Counted from the first letter of the stretch, positions 52,632-61,128 are shown. The stretch is 64,000 bases of DNA from Labrenzia sp. CE80 (GCF_009650605.1 NZ_WAJT01000002.1:434001-498000); one strand, 5' to 3'. Numbers and translations: made by a program. Notes: generated by a model not told the origin, from the sequence alone.

Positions 52632-53663
52632 TTGAAAACAATCTTTTCTCAGAACCAACTCAAGCATGCTCCTGAACATGAAATTTCTGATGGTCAGTTA
52701 AAGTCGGCCGTTGAAATTCCCGAACGCGCCGAAATTGTCTTGCGCACGGTCCAGAGTCGTGAGCTTGGGGAAGTGGTCGCGCCAAAGGACTTTGGCGAAA
52801 AGCCGCTTGCCCGCGTTCATTCGCGAGACTACCTCGAATTTATGGAGAGCTTCTGGGGGCGATGGACTGCCGTCGGGCGGAGCTCTGAAGCGTTTCCCTT
52901 TGTGTGGCCAATACGGTCCTTGCGTGAAGATCCGGCGCCTGACCACATCGATGGCCTTTTGGGTCGATACTCCATGGACGCCGGCACACCGATTGGCCCG
53001 CACACTTTTGAGGCCTCGAAAGCGGCAGCCAACACCGCACTTACAGCAGCAGAGATGGTGCAGCAGGGTGAAAAAGCCGCATTTGGTCTTTGCCGTCCTC
53101 CCGGACATCATGCAGGGCATGACTTTTTCGGGGGCTATTGCTTTTTGAATAACGCAGCCATTTCAGCGCAATGGCTCAGAGATCATGGCGCTGACAGGGT
53201 TGCCATCCTCGATGTGGACTACCATCACGGCAACGGCACTCAGTCGATCTTTTACGATCGATCTGATGTGCTCTTCCTCTCCCTGCACGCCGATCCGAAA
53301 GTGGAATATCCATATTTCTTGGGCCATGAGGATGAAACAGGCGAGAATGCCGGCAAGGGTTATACTCGAAACTGGCCGATGCTGCTTGGCACCAACTGGC
53401 GAGCCTATGAAGAAGCGCTTGAGGATGCCTGTCGTTGGCTTCTGATCTACAAACCTGACTATCTCATCGTGTCGCTTGGACTCGACTGCTTCGAAAACGA
53501 TCCGATCTCAGGGTTCAAGTTCGAAAGTGATGACTTTACCAAGCTTGGGCGGCGGCTTGCTCTCCTCGGTCTTCCGACGATTTTCCTGATGGAAGGTGGC
53601 TATGCAGTCGATGCTCTCGGCACCAATTGCGTGAATGTTCTTGAAGGTTTCGAGCGCGGCTGA
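52632..53663 (+). CDS. Histone-deacetylase-family amidohydrolase (acetylpolyamine type)
   Basis: A 343-residue zinc amidohydrolase of the HDAC/AcuC/AphA superfamily. The His pair is in CRPPGHHAGHDFFGGYCFLNNAA (positions about 155-177), zinc ligands are in LDVDYHHGNGTQ, and the substrate-tunnel segment includes SLHADPKVEYPYFLG. That segment and the length fit bacterial acetylpolyamine amidohydrolases, though acyl-protein substrates cannot be excluded. The start is taken as TTG 52632, giving the family-like MKTIFSQNQ with GGAAGGG upstream; a TTG at 52614 is an alternative. Confidence 0.9.
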   Translation: MKTIFSQNQLKHAPEHEISDGQLKSAVEIPERAEIVLRTVQSRELGEVVAPKDFGEKPLARVHSRDYLEFMESFWGRWTAVGRSSEAFPFVWPIRSLREDPAPDHIDGLLGRYSMDAGTPIGPHTFEASKAAANTALTAAEMVQQGEKAAFGLCRPPGHHAGHDFFGGYCFLNNAAISAQWLRDHGADRVAILDVDYHHGNGTQSIFYDRSDVLFLSLHADPKVEYPYFLGHEDETGENAGKGYTRNWPMLLGTNWRAYEEALEDACRWLLIYKPDYLIVSLGLDCFENDPISGFKFESDDFTKLGRRLALLGLPTIFLMEGGYAVDALGTNCVNVLEGFERG

Positions 53664-53674
53664 ACCAGTGGCGC

Positions 53675-54292
53675 TCAGACCGGCAGCCCCATCTCTTGGA
53701 GATCCTGCCGGAGTTTATCGGCGCAGGTGAAATGCAGAGCCGCCATCCCGGCTTCCCGGGCACCTGCGACGTTTTTCTCTGAATCGTCGATGAAGACGCA
53801 TTCCGATGGTGTGATGGCATTTCTTGCAAAGAGCGCTTCATAAATGCGGAGGTCGGGTTTTAGAAGTCTTTCCTCGGCCGAGACTATGATGTCTTTGAAG
53901 GAGGTCTTGAGAAAGGGAAAGCGGTCCTGAGCTTCGGCAAACTTCTCCAATGAGAAATTGGTGATCGCATATAGCGGAACATCTGCCTTCTTCAAAGCCT
54001 CCAGAATGTCGACAGACCCTTGAATCGCACCTGGAACCATATCGTGCCAACGTGATGAGTAAGCTGCGATAAGTTCCGCGTGTTCGGGGTGCTCGGAACT
54101 AAGCGATGATACCGCGTCGCTCCAGCTGCGTCCCAAATCCTGTTGGAGATTCCAATCCATCGAGCAGATCTCAGATAGAAAGAAATGCCGCGCTGCCTCG
54201 TCCGGGATCAGATCTCGGTAAAGGTGCTCAGGGTCCCATTCAACCAGAACATTTCCGACATCAAAAACGACTGTTGAAATGGCGGTGGTCAT
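53675..54292 (-). CDS. HAD-superfamily phosphatase, YihX-like
   Basis: A 205-residue HAD hydrolase of subclass IA. The nucleophile motif is VVFDVGNVLVEWDPEHLY (about residues 7-24), with the DxGNVL form of YihX-like sugar phosphatases instead of DxD. ITNFS (about 111-115) is motif II, the Lys is in LLKPDLRIY, and FIDDSEKNVAGA is motif IV. The substrate is not readable; relatives act on glucose-1-phosphate or haloacids. ATG 54292 has AGGAG five bases upstream. It is convergent with the amidohydrolase gene, only 11 bases apart. Confidence 0.9.
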   Translation of the reverse strand: MTTAISTVVFDVGNVLVEWDPEHLYRDLIPDEAARHFFLSEICSMDWNLQQDLGRSWSDAVSSLSSEHPEHAELIAAYSSRWHDMVPGAIQGSVDILEALKKADVPLYAITNFSLEKFAEAQDRFPFLKTSFKDIIVSAEERLLKPDLRIYEALFARNAITPSECVFIDDSEKNVAGAREAGMAALHFTCADKLRQDLQEMGLPV

Positions 54293-54382
54293 GAAAACTC
54301 CTGAATTTGCTATTGAGATGACGATTAAGTCTTTAAGCATCGATGCGTGCTTCGAAGCTAGGTACCAACCGATGGCAAAATT

Positions 54383-55309
54383 ATGAAAATCAGAGTTTCT
54401 CTCTTTCTTGCGCTGACTGCCCTGATCCTCTTGCCTGCCACGTCAATCTGGGCTCAGCAGCAAGGACTGCAGAGGTTGCGATTGGGTGTTGCGGTTGGAG
54501 CAGATGAAGCGATGCGAGAACGCATTGAGCCATTTCGTCTCTATCTTGAAGACGAGCTTGATATACCAGTTGACTTGTTCCTGATCGATACGCTCGGCGA
54601 ACTTACGGAAGCTCTTGTCAAAGGCGACATCGACTATGCACGCCTCTCGCCGGCGTCCTATGCTGCCGTGTTTACCCAATGTGCGTGCGTTGAGCCACTG
54701 GCGACCGCGCGCCCGGATCATTTTCCAGCCCGCTTCTATTCCGTACTTATCGTCAAATCGACAGATCAAAGCGCGACACTTTCAGATCTGAAGGGCGGCC
54801 GGCTGGGCGTTGGACAGCCAAATTCCATCTCCAGCTATAGGGTGCCGCTTTCGAACTTACTTGCTGAAGGCATTGATGTGCGTCAGCATTTTCGGACCAG
54901 CGTCACGGTCAAGGACCCGGTCGCCGGTCTACAGGCCGTGCTTGAAGAGAGAGTTGACGCGAGTTTGGGTTGGTCGACACTGTCTGGAAAGACGGAAACA
55001 GGATACACGGCTGGGACCCTCAACGAGCTTTTCACGAGCGGGGCTGCCGGGCTGGACAAGTTGCAGATTGTCTGGCGCTCGCCTGCCATCCCCTACAACG
55101 CACATGCAGTTCGAACTGACCTTCCTGATGAGCGAAAGCGTGCGCTTCGTGGCGCGTTGCTCGAACTGCGGGATGCATCTCCCTCGGCTTATTTTTCAAT
55201 CGAGCCGAACTTTCCAGGGGGGCTGGAGCCCGTCGTTCACGCTGACTACCGCGCCTTGCTCAGGTCGTATGCTCCTGAATTTCAGAAAGTGCTCGCAGCC
55301 AAACCCTAG
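54383..55309 (+). CDS. Orphan PhnD-like periplasmic binding protein
   Basis: A 308-residue exported protein with a signal peptide (LFLALTALILLPATSIWA, cleaved about residue 25). The PhnD/phosphate-phosphite-phosphonate binding fold shows in LRLGVAVGADEAM, IDYARLSPASYAAV, LSDLKGGRLGVGQPNSISSYRVPL and DASLGWST. No permease or ATPase gene is adjacent, so it either serves a transporter elsewhere or acts as a sensor partner. Its stop codon overlaps the stop of convergent ackA by four bases. Confidence 0.86.
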   Translation: MKIRVSLFLALTALILLPATSIWAQQQGLQRLRLGVAVGADEAMRERIEPFRLYLEDELDIPVDLFLIDTLGELTEALVKGDIDYARLSPASYAAVFTQCACVEPLATARPDHFPARFYSVLIVKSTDQSATLSDLKGGRLGVGQPNSISSYRVPLSNLLAEGIDVRQHFRTSVTVKDPVAGLQAVLEERVDASLGWSTLSGKTETGYTAGTLNELFTSGAAGLDKLQIVWRSPAIPYNAHAVRTDLPDERKRALRGALLELRDASPSAYFSIEPNFPGGLEPVVHADYRALLRSYAPEFQKVLAAKP

Positions 55310-56472
55310 AGGAACCGCGCTGTGTGCCTGCGGATCATGGCTTCCTCATTTGTCGGAATGACGAGCACGCTTACGCGAGAGTCTTTGTTGGAGATGTCAG
55401 TCTGCCCCGCGTCGTTCTTGTCCGGATCAATTTTCAATCCCAGCCAGTCAAGCTCTTCGCAAACACGCTCCCTGATTGTAGTCGCATTCTCCCCAATGCC
55501 GCCGGTGAAGACCAGGGTATCGAGACCGTTCAATATGGCTGCCATCGCACCAAGTTCGCGGCGTATGCGAAAAACGAAATAGTCAATTGCCTTGGCGGCC
55601 TCTGGTGATGGGCTTTCGCTGAGCGCCCGCATGTCTTGGCTGATGCCTGAAAGACCCTTCAATCCGGATTCTTTGTAAAGAAGGTCGGAAACGTCCTCAG
55701 GGCTCATGCCTTTGGTCGTTAAGAGATAGAGGACAACCCCGGGATCCAGCTGGCCACAGCGGGTGCCCATTGGCAGACCATCGAGCGCGGTGAAGCCCAT
55801 CGTCGAGCCGATGCTCTGTCCATTCTTGATCGCACACATCGAGGCTCCGTTGCCCAAGTGTGCGACGACCAGACGACCATTGCGCGCGGAAGGGTGTCTT
55901 TCTTTGAGGTGCTCACAGATGTACTCGTAGGAAAGGCCGTGAAATCCGTAGCGGCGGATCCCTTCATCATAATAACAACCGGGCAGCGCGAATGTGTCGT
56001 TGACCCACGGATGATGCCGGTGGAACGCGGTGTCGAAACACGCAACCTGCATGGCTTGCGGGAACGCCGACTTGGCAGCGGCGACGCCAGCTAGATTGTG
56101 TGGTTGGTGCAATGGCGCCAGCGGGATCAGCCCTGCGAGTTCTTCAAGCAGGGCGTCATCAATGACACGCGGTTGAGAATGAAGGTGGCCGCCATGAACG
56201 ACCCTGTGACCAACGGCATCAATTCTGGCAGGACCGGAGAGATCTCTGAGATAAGACAGAAGCGCACCAAGCGCCGTTTTGTGCGATTGCCCGGCATCTG
56301 GAGATAGTGCTTCGTCCCTGCAGGTACCATCGACACAGTTCTTGATGAATATCCAGGGCTCTGCTCCGAGCCCCGTGACCTGACCCCTCACTGTTTCGTT
56401 GTCTCCATCGTAGAGGTCGAATTTGATCGACGAGGAGCCGGAGTTCAGCACGAGGATGGTTGGATCGCTCAT
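55306..56472 (-). CDS. ackA: Acetate kinase
   Basis: A 388-residue ASKHA-fold kinase interconverting acetyl-phosphate plus ADP and acetate plus ATP. ILVLNSGSSSIKFDLYD (about residues 6-22) is the first signature. VGHRVVHGG carries the catalytic Arg/His, VACFDTAFH the Asp, VVAHLGNGASM the phosphate site, and LVFTGGIGENA the second signature. The ATG at 56472 begins four bases after the stop of the phosphate acetyltransferase gene with GAGGG upstream, so the two enzymes are made together as an acetate/acetyl-phosphate pathway. Confidence 0.96.
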   Translation of the reverse strand: MSDPTILVLNSGSSSIKFDLYDGDNETVRGQVTGLGAEPWIFIKNCVDGTCRDEALSPDAGQSHKTALGALLSYLRDLSGPARIDAVGHRVVHGGHLHSQPRVIDDALLEELAGLIPLAPLHQPHNLAGVAAAKSAFPQAMQVACFDTAFHRHHPWVNDTFALPGCYYDEGIRRYGFHGLSYEYICEHLKERHPSARNGRLVVAHLGNGASMCAIKNGQSIGSTMGFTALDGLPMGTRCGQLDPGVVLYLLTTKGMSPEDVSDLLYKESGLKGLSGISQDMRALSESPSPEAAKAIDYFVFRIRRELGAMAAILNGLDTLVFTGGIGENATTIRERVCEELDWLGLKIDPDKNDAGQTDISNKDSRVSVLVIPTNEEAMIRRHTARFL

Positions 56473-56476
56473 CTGC

Positions 56477-57889
56477 TCAGCCCTCGATCGGCTCAAGAGT
56501 TTCAACAGGATTGCCTGTCGCCTTCCAATGGTTGAACAACAGGGCCAACGCGCAAGATGCGAGCCGTGCTCTGCTGTCATCCGCCCGACTGGTGAGCATG
56601 ATCGGCACCTTGGCGCCGATGACAAGGCCCGCTGCCTCCGCGTGGGCGATGAAGGTCAGCTCCTTTGCAAGCATGTTGCCCGATTCCAGATTGGGTACGA
56701 TGAGCACTTCCGCACGTCCGGCAACAAGAGAGGTGATACCTTTTGTCCGTGCGGCCTGGACGTCGATCGCATTGTCCATGGCAAGCGGTCCGTCGACTAC
56801 GCCACCCCTGATCTGATTTCGCTCCGCCATTTTGGAAAGGATCGCTGCGTCGAGGCTGGACGGAATCGCAGGGTTGACGGTTTCGATCGCGGATAAAATA
56901 CCGACCTTCGGCAGGGGCAGGCCAAGTGCTAGAGCAGCGTCGATCGCATTTTGAGTGATGTCGACTTTGGTGTTGAGATCAGGAGCAATGTTGATGGCTG
57001 CGTCCGAGATCACCACGGGTGTCGCGCGGCCTGGAATGTCCATTACAAAAACATGGCTGATCCGCCGCTTGGTACGAAGGCCACCATCGCGCTTAACGAT
57101 ATGTCGCAGCAGGTCATCTGTGTGCAGATGCCCTTTCATGACTGCTTTGACTTTGCCCTCGTGAACCATTGCAACGGCTTTTGCAGCAGCCTCTGACTCA
57201 TCTTCGATATCGATGAGTGAAAACTGCGAGAGGTCCACCTCGAGATCCTTGGCTGCGGCCTCGATACGATCACGCGCGCCGATCAAAATAGGTTCAATCA
57301 GGCCCTCTCTTGCTGCGAGTGTTGCGCCTTCCAACGAACTTGTGTCATCGGGTGCAACGACCGCCGTTGGGAGAGCCGGTAGTGTTTTGGCAAGCGTGAC
57401 CAGGCGGTTAAAATGCCGATGGCGCTCAATCAGGAGTGCAGGTAGCTCCGATGCGTCAAATTCGATCTGTTGTTTGGGTGCGACAACCTCGGCCATGCCC
57501 GACGCCACAAGGTCTCCAGCTTCAGTGCTGACGGTGGTTTCGAGATCGAGCATTTCGTTCGGTTTTTTAGCGGTCACTTTGACCCGAACCGTCAGACTGT
57601 CACCCACCGCAACTCGGCGGTGAAACGCCAGGGTCTGTGTCTTGTAGACGGTTCCAGGCCCGGGCAAGATGTTTCCCAACACCGCTGATATCAGCGCTCC
57701 AACCCACATGGACGGAGCCAGCGGCGTGTCGACGACACCATCACCTGTCCAATCGGTATCCGGCAGATTGAGTGGATTCCGGTTCCCGGATGCATGTGCG
57801 AAGATGAGCAGGTCATTGGTTGAGCATACGCGGGTGATTTCCGCACAATCACCGACCGCAATCTGGTCAAATGTCTTGTTCGTCGCCAT
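56477..57889 (-). CDS. MaoC-domain/phosphate acetyltransferase fusion
   Basis: A 470-residue fusion. Residues 1-145 form a MaoC-type hot-dog domain and about 165-465 a phosphate acetyl/butyryl transferase (VVAPDDTSSLEGATLAAREGLIEPILIG, VKAVMKGHLHTDDLLR, IPGRATPVVISDAA, LIVPNLESGNMLAKEL). The fusion itself is common in alphaproteobacteria. Here the hydratase motif GDxNPxH reads GNRNPLN (residues 35-41), with both the catalytic Asp and His replaced by Asn, so hydratase activity is doubtful while the transferase looks intact. GAGGG precedes the ATG. ackA follows, completing Pta-AckA. Confidence 0.92.
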   Translation of the reverse strand: MATNKTFDQIAVGDCAEITRVCSTNDLLIFAHASGNRNPLNLPDTDWTGDGVVDTPLAPSMWVGALISAVLGNILPGPGTVYKTQTLAFHRRVAVGDSLTVRVKVTAKKPNEMLDLETTVSTEAGDLVASGMAEVVAPKQQIEFDASELPALLIERHRHFNRLVTLAKTLPALPTAVVAPDDTSSLEGATLAAREGLIEPILIGARDRIEAAAKDLEVDLSQFSLIDIEDESEAAAKAVAMVHEGKVKAVMKGHLHTDDLLRHIVKRDGGLRTKRRISHVFVMDIPGRATPVVISDAAINIAPDLNTKVDITQNAIDAALALGLPLPKVGILSAIETVNPAIPSSLDAAILSKMAERNQIRGGVVDGPLAMDNAIDVQAARTKGITSLVAGRAEVLIVPNLESGNMLAKELTFIAHAEAAGLVIGAKVPIMLTSRADDSRARLASCALALLFNHWKATGNPVETLEPIEG

Positions 57890-58020
57890 TCTTGCCCTCG
57901 TTCGTCTGCCGGGAGCTGCGCTCCAATCCGCACATCAGTTTGCTGCGATGCAGCGTAACTGCGAAGAGACTAGCCGTCTTATGCGACGGATCAAATACGG
58001 GCAAATGGCTATGCCAAGGG

Positions 58021-58602
58021 TCAGTTGAAGCTTACCGAGGTCGACAATCTGGGTCTTAAAAAGTAGACGTCACCCATTGGGATGCTCGCTGCCCTAGGGA
58101 ACAGGTTCTGCGCCAGGTCCGCAAACATCGGGATATATGTGTAGCTTGACTGTCCGACGACGATTGATGTTCCGGCATTTGCGACCGTGTCAGGGATATC
58201 GATCGGAGGTTCTGACCCGGCAGCCCAAGGCGTGCCTCCATCTTCATCAACGCTCCAGTCGACCTCAGCATTACCTTCATCGTCGAAGGTGACGCTTGCG
58301 ATCGTGACCGACAACCTTGAACTCTCGTAAGGGCTCATGATTTCTGACGCGGCAAGCATGATGTCAGCAGCTTCTGACGTGGAAATGGATTCGCTCTGCG
58401 CGACGAGATCGGCGACAGAACTCGCAATCTGGCTGACTTTCCTGTCTTGATTCAACGCACTGGTCGTCTCTGCCATCCCAATGAGTAGCAAAAGAAGGAA
58501 AGGGAGGATGAGGGCGAACTCGACCGCAGCCACACCGGACCGATCAGAGGTAAACTGAGAACCTGTTTCTCTTCGCCAACAATTTTTGCGGAGGGTCACC
58601 AT
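58021..58602 (-). CDS. TadE/TadG-type minor pseudopilin 1
   Basis: A 193-residue membrane-anchored protein. A basic N-terminus leads into SGVAAVEFALILPFLLLLLIGMAE (about residues 22-45), a TadE-type prepilin-like helix with Glu at the fifth position after Gly. The remainder is a periplasmic domain rich in Asp, Glu and Ser. Such proteins support Flp pilus assembly; TadG-like proteins are usually longer, so this is a short member. Its first eight bases overlap the end of the preceding TadE-like gene. It is the last gene of the minus arm. Confidence 0.85.
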   Translation of the reverse strand: MVTLRKNCWRRETGSQFTSDRSGVAAVEFALILPFLLLLLIGMAETTSALNQDRKVSQIASSVADLVAQSESISTSEAADIMLAASEIMSPYESSRLSVTIASVTFDDEGNAEVDWSVDEDGGTPWAAGSEPPIDIPDTVANAGTSIVVGQSSYTYIPMFADLAQNLFPRAASIPMGDVYFLRPRLSTSVSFN

Positions 58603-59192
58603 GGGAACGGCTCATTTCTAAAGATCACGGTTGAAAACAGAAGCCGCTCCATATTTCCCGTATCGCCTGCATCTGTGCCCAGTATCGACGTAAACATCGG
58701 CCACCTATAAACGACCCGTGCCACGACAATGTCATTAGCGGAACCGATCTCGAAGTCCGTGTCTTCTTCAAGCTCTCCGTCTTCATCAAGCAGAGATGGC
58801 AGGGTATCAAGGTCTGCGAAATCGCTATAGGTCTGAACGTCGATGGTCAGTCTGGACATTTGACAAAGAACGCCTGTCATGTTGGTGCAGACGTCGGTCT
58901 TAAAGGCTGCTGCGTCAAAGCCGCTTTGATGTGCCTGACCTGTTCTGATCAAGCGCGCGGACTCGAGAGTTGCATTGTCGAGAACACGGTTCACGAAGAA
59001 GGCTAGGCCGAATTCGAGAAGGCCGAAGACCAACATGAGGAACGGAAGGCCAACAGCTGCAAATTCGATGGCTGTCACGCCGTTGCGATCCTTCAAATAT
59101 CGCCGCAACATATGGCCAAGGAAATTTATCACGGAAGAAGAGCTACGCTTGGCACGGATCGGTTCGCGAACCTTGTTTGCCGATTTCATCAT
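58596..59192 (-). CDS. TadE/TadG-type minor pseudopilin 2
   Basis: A 198-residue protein with a long basic N-terminal tail, then NGVTAIEFAAVGLPFLMLVFGLLEFG (about residues 37-62) as the TadE-type pseudopilin helix. Its periplasmic part holds two cysteines in DVCTNMTGVLCQM that could pair, and an acidic stretch (LLDEDGELEEDTDFE). It is the middle gene of three on the minus arm, eight bases after the secretin-domain gene. Two consecutive ATG codons make the start ambiguous by one residue. Confidence 0.86.
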   Translation of the reverse strand: MMKSANKVREPIRAKRSSSSVINFLGHMLRRYLKDRNGVTAIEFAAVGLPFLMLVFGLLEFGLAFFVNRVLDNATLESARLIRTGQAHQSGFDAAAFKTDVCTNMTGVLCQMSRLTIDVQTYSDFADLDTLPSLLDEDGELEEDTDFEIGSANDIVVARVVYRWPMFTSILGTDAGDTGNMERLLFSTVIFRNEPFPW

Positions 59193-59200
59193 CGAGAGCT

Positions 59201-59674
59201 CTAGTTTGAACCACCAGCAGCCTGGACTGCCAGGTCGTTGCGCATTGTTGATTGCTGTGCAGCAGACGCAAAAGCGTCTTCGCTATCTCCCATGCGCAGG
59301 GTTGGTTCACAAACAGGTGCGCATGAATAGGTCGTCCGGGCAGCGTTTCTTGTAACCGATACGGTATTCTCACCAGAAGCCTTTACGATTATGACTTCAT
59401 CTATAATCGGTTTGTTAGCGTCGTCCAGAATAACCAGATTTGTACTTCCATATGCTTTTCCGGTGACAACCACCGTGTAGCGGTCATGCATGGAGACGTC
59501 TGCGATAAATGGATTTCCAACGATAACGGTGCTCGCGGGCTCGTCGATCCGGAATACCTTCGCGCGATCTACAGTAACCGAGACAACAGCCTCTTCAGAG
59601 GTTGCCGCCTGTCCGGAAAGCGTGAGGGCGGCGCAGATGCAAATTCTTTTTAGCATAGAAAGATCCATCGTCAT
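59201..59674 (-). CDS. Stand-alone secretin N-terminal-domain pilus protein
   Basis: A 157-residue exported protein with a signal-like segment (ICICAALTLSGQAATS). Residues about 30-100 match the pilus-assembly/secretin N-terminal domain found at the start of CpaC: DRAKVFRIDEPASTVIVGNPFIADV and STNLVILDDANKPI parallel NVGIGRSLIINLAEPVADVLVSNPEIAD and QANLVLF of the CpaC encoded at 61972. It lacks any secretin barrel. Two Cys (CAPVC) near residue 118 may form a disulfide. Starts at 59674, 59668 or 59656 are all possible. It probably docks with the CpaC channel. Confidence 0.83.
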   Translation of the reverse strand: MTMDLSMLKRICICAALTLSGQAATSEEAVVSVTVDRAKVFRIDEPASTVIVGNPFIADVSMHDRYTVVVTGKAYGSTNLVILDDANKPIIDEVIIVKASGENTVSVTRNAARTTYSCAPVCEPTLRMGDSEDAFASAAQQSTMRNDLAVQAAGGSN

Positions 59675-59704
59675 GACCTACCCGAAATTTGTTGAGGTTT
59701 ACGA

Positions 59705-59860
59705 ATGTTTACCAAGAACAAGGTGAAGGAAGCCCTAACGCACGTTGAGTTTTATGGTGCTACGTTCGATGGCAAATTGAGCGTTGAAGTGAGAAATCAA
59801 AAAAGCGTCGTTATAGAACTTACACTTGTTGAGATGGATAGGAAGGAAAGTAAAAATTGA
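59705..59860 (+). CDS. Unrecognised 51-residue ORF in the divergent Tad intergenic region
   Basis: An ATG at 59705 with GAGG seven bases upstream opens a 51-codon frame ending at TGA 59858-59860. The product starts MFTKNKVKEALTHVEF and is rich in Lys, Glu and Val, with a strand-like middle and a charged tail; it has no signal peptide or membrane helix. I recognise no family. It is divergent from the secretin-domain gene with only 30-48 bases between start codons, which leaves little room for two promoters. Base composition is moderate compared with the extremely AT-rich sequence that follows, which supports coding. Real but uncertain. Confidence 0.45.
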   Translation: MFTKNKVKEALTHVEFYGATFDGKLSVEVRNQKSVVIELTLVEMDRKESKN

Positions 59861-60177
59861 AAAATTATGAAAAAGTTAACTAATATAAATTCCATTTAAG
59901 AGTATTTTTGAAAAAAATTTTAGTATTATTGGTAATTTTATAAATAATAATCAAGTTTATTATTTAGATTGTTTAGATATGTATGGAAAAATTTTAGAAA
60001 AATATGAAATATAATGTTAACTATAAAAAAGATACTAGAAAAAAAACGATGCGTACTTGGTAATTTTAACTCCTTGGAAACGGGCGCTGGCTACTTTGCT
60101 CTCATGTTCGAACGGTCGACCAACAGGCACGACGAGCACAGAAGCTGTCAAAACAAGTGGTACATTGGAGTAAACTC
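59861..60177. other. AT-rich region upstream of the Flp pilin gene
   Basis: About 200 bases (59861-60060) are composed almost wholly of A and T, unlike anything else in the window, followed by normal sequence up to the pilin start. It carries no ORF longer than about a dozen codons. It should contain the pilin promoter and is a natural target for H-NS-like/Ros-MucR-type AT-binding proteins. I could not find a full CtrA site here. Confidence 0.5.
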
Positions 60178-60348
60178 ATGAAGAATCTTTTCGCACGTTT
60201 TGCTAAGGACGAATCTGGTGCAACCGCAATCGAATACGGCCTTATCGCTGGCCTTATCGCTGTTGCACTGATCACCGTTCTTGGCACGCTGTCGGACAGC
60301 CTGAATGGTCTGTTCTCAAGCATCTCTAGTGAGCTAGACAGCGTCTAA
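60178..60348 (+). CDS. pilA: Flp/Fap-type major pilin
   Basis: A 56-residue prepilin. The leader MKNLFARFAKDESG (14 residues) is cut by the prepilin peptidase before ATAIEYGLIAGLIAVALITVL; Glu and Tyr at mature positions 5 and 6 are the Flp hallmark. The mature pilin of 42 residues is nearly all one hydrophobic helix with a Ser-rich tail. TTGGAG stands before the ATG at 60178. The short leader and strong terminator downstream allow abundant separate pilin mRNA, as expected of a major subunit. Confidence 0.95.
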   Translation: MKNLFARFAKDESGATAIEYGLIAGLIAVALITVLGTLSDSLNGLFSSISSELDSV

Positions 60349-60372
60349 GAGATAACTTGCAGTTTTGAGGCA

Positions 60373-60439
60373 TTTAGAGCGGTCGGGCGCGTAGCGGTCC
60401 GGCCGCTCTAAAAAGAAACGGGCGATTTTCGCCCGTTTT
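60373..60439 (+). terminator. Double hairpin terminator after the pilin gene
   Basis: A first stem of 10 pairs (60373-60382 with 60403-60412) is followed five bases later by a 9-pair stem (60417-60425 with 60429-60437, loop TTT) and a short T-run. Together they should stop most pilin transcripts before cpaA. Confidence 0.82.
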
Positions 60440-60512
60440 CGCGTTGGTTAACCGTTTGGCCACCGGAAAAGGATAGTTTGCATCCAGGTCAAAACGAACA
60501 ACGGCAACCAAC

Positions 60513-61019
60513 ATGGAAAATGCAGCAATATTTTCAATCTTCCCAGTGCTTGTCGTTTTTGCAGGGGCGTCTGATCTCCTCACTATGACCATCCCAAATC
60601 GGGTCTCAATTCTTCTGATCCTGGCATTTGGATTGATGGGCGTCCTGGCCGGTTTTTCGGTTCAAGAGTGGGGCATTCATCTACTCGGTGCCGCTGCCGT
60701 CTTTTTGCCGTGCTTTTTTATGTTCTTTTTAGGTTGGATGGGTGGCGGTGACGCCAAGGTCGCGAGCGCGATTGCCCTTTGGTTTGGCTTTGGTGCCAGC
60801 TTGACGCAATTTCTGCTACTCACGACAATTTATGGCATGGTGCTGACCTTCGGTATTTTGGCATTTAGGTTCATCCCTGTGCTACCCGGTTTTTGCTTGG
60901 GCCAAGCGTGGCTATTGAAGCTTCACGACAAGAAAACTGGAATTCCTTACGGCATCGCGATATCGGCTGCTGCTCTGCAGACATACTCCTCTTCCGCGTG
61001 GTTTGATCTTCTTAGTTAA
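60513..61019 (+). CDS. cpaA: Prepilin peptidase CpaA/TadV (A24 family)
   Basis: A 168-residue polytopic aspartic peptidase that cleaves prepilin leaders. It is the short type without the N-terminal methylase domain. The two catalytic Asp residues lie in FAGASDLLTMTIPN (about residues 16-29) and GWMGGGDAKVASAIALWFG (about 73-91). Around five to six hydrophobic helices are visible. Substrates would be the Flp pilin and the two TadE/G-like proteins nearby. The following 188 bases hold a candidate CtrA site and the cpaB promoter. Confidence 0.93.
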   Translation: MENAAIFSIFPVLVVFAGASDLLTMTIPNRVSILLILAFGLMGVLAGFSVQEWGIHLLGAAAVFLPCFFMFFLGWMGGGDAKVASAIALWFGFGASLTQFLLLTTIYGMVLTFGILAFRFIPVLPGFCLGQAWLLKLHDKKTGIPYGIAISAAALQTYSSSAWFDLLS

Positions 61020-61128
61020 GAGCTTTTCTTCTACCGCTCGTGCCTTTGCAGAAATTATGTAAAGTAAACAAAAAGTAAATTTCCCGCAAAAACACTAATC
61101 GAATTTAACCAATTTTCGTCATTGTAGA

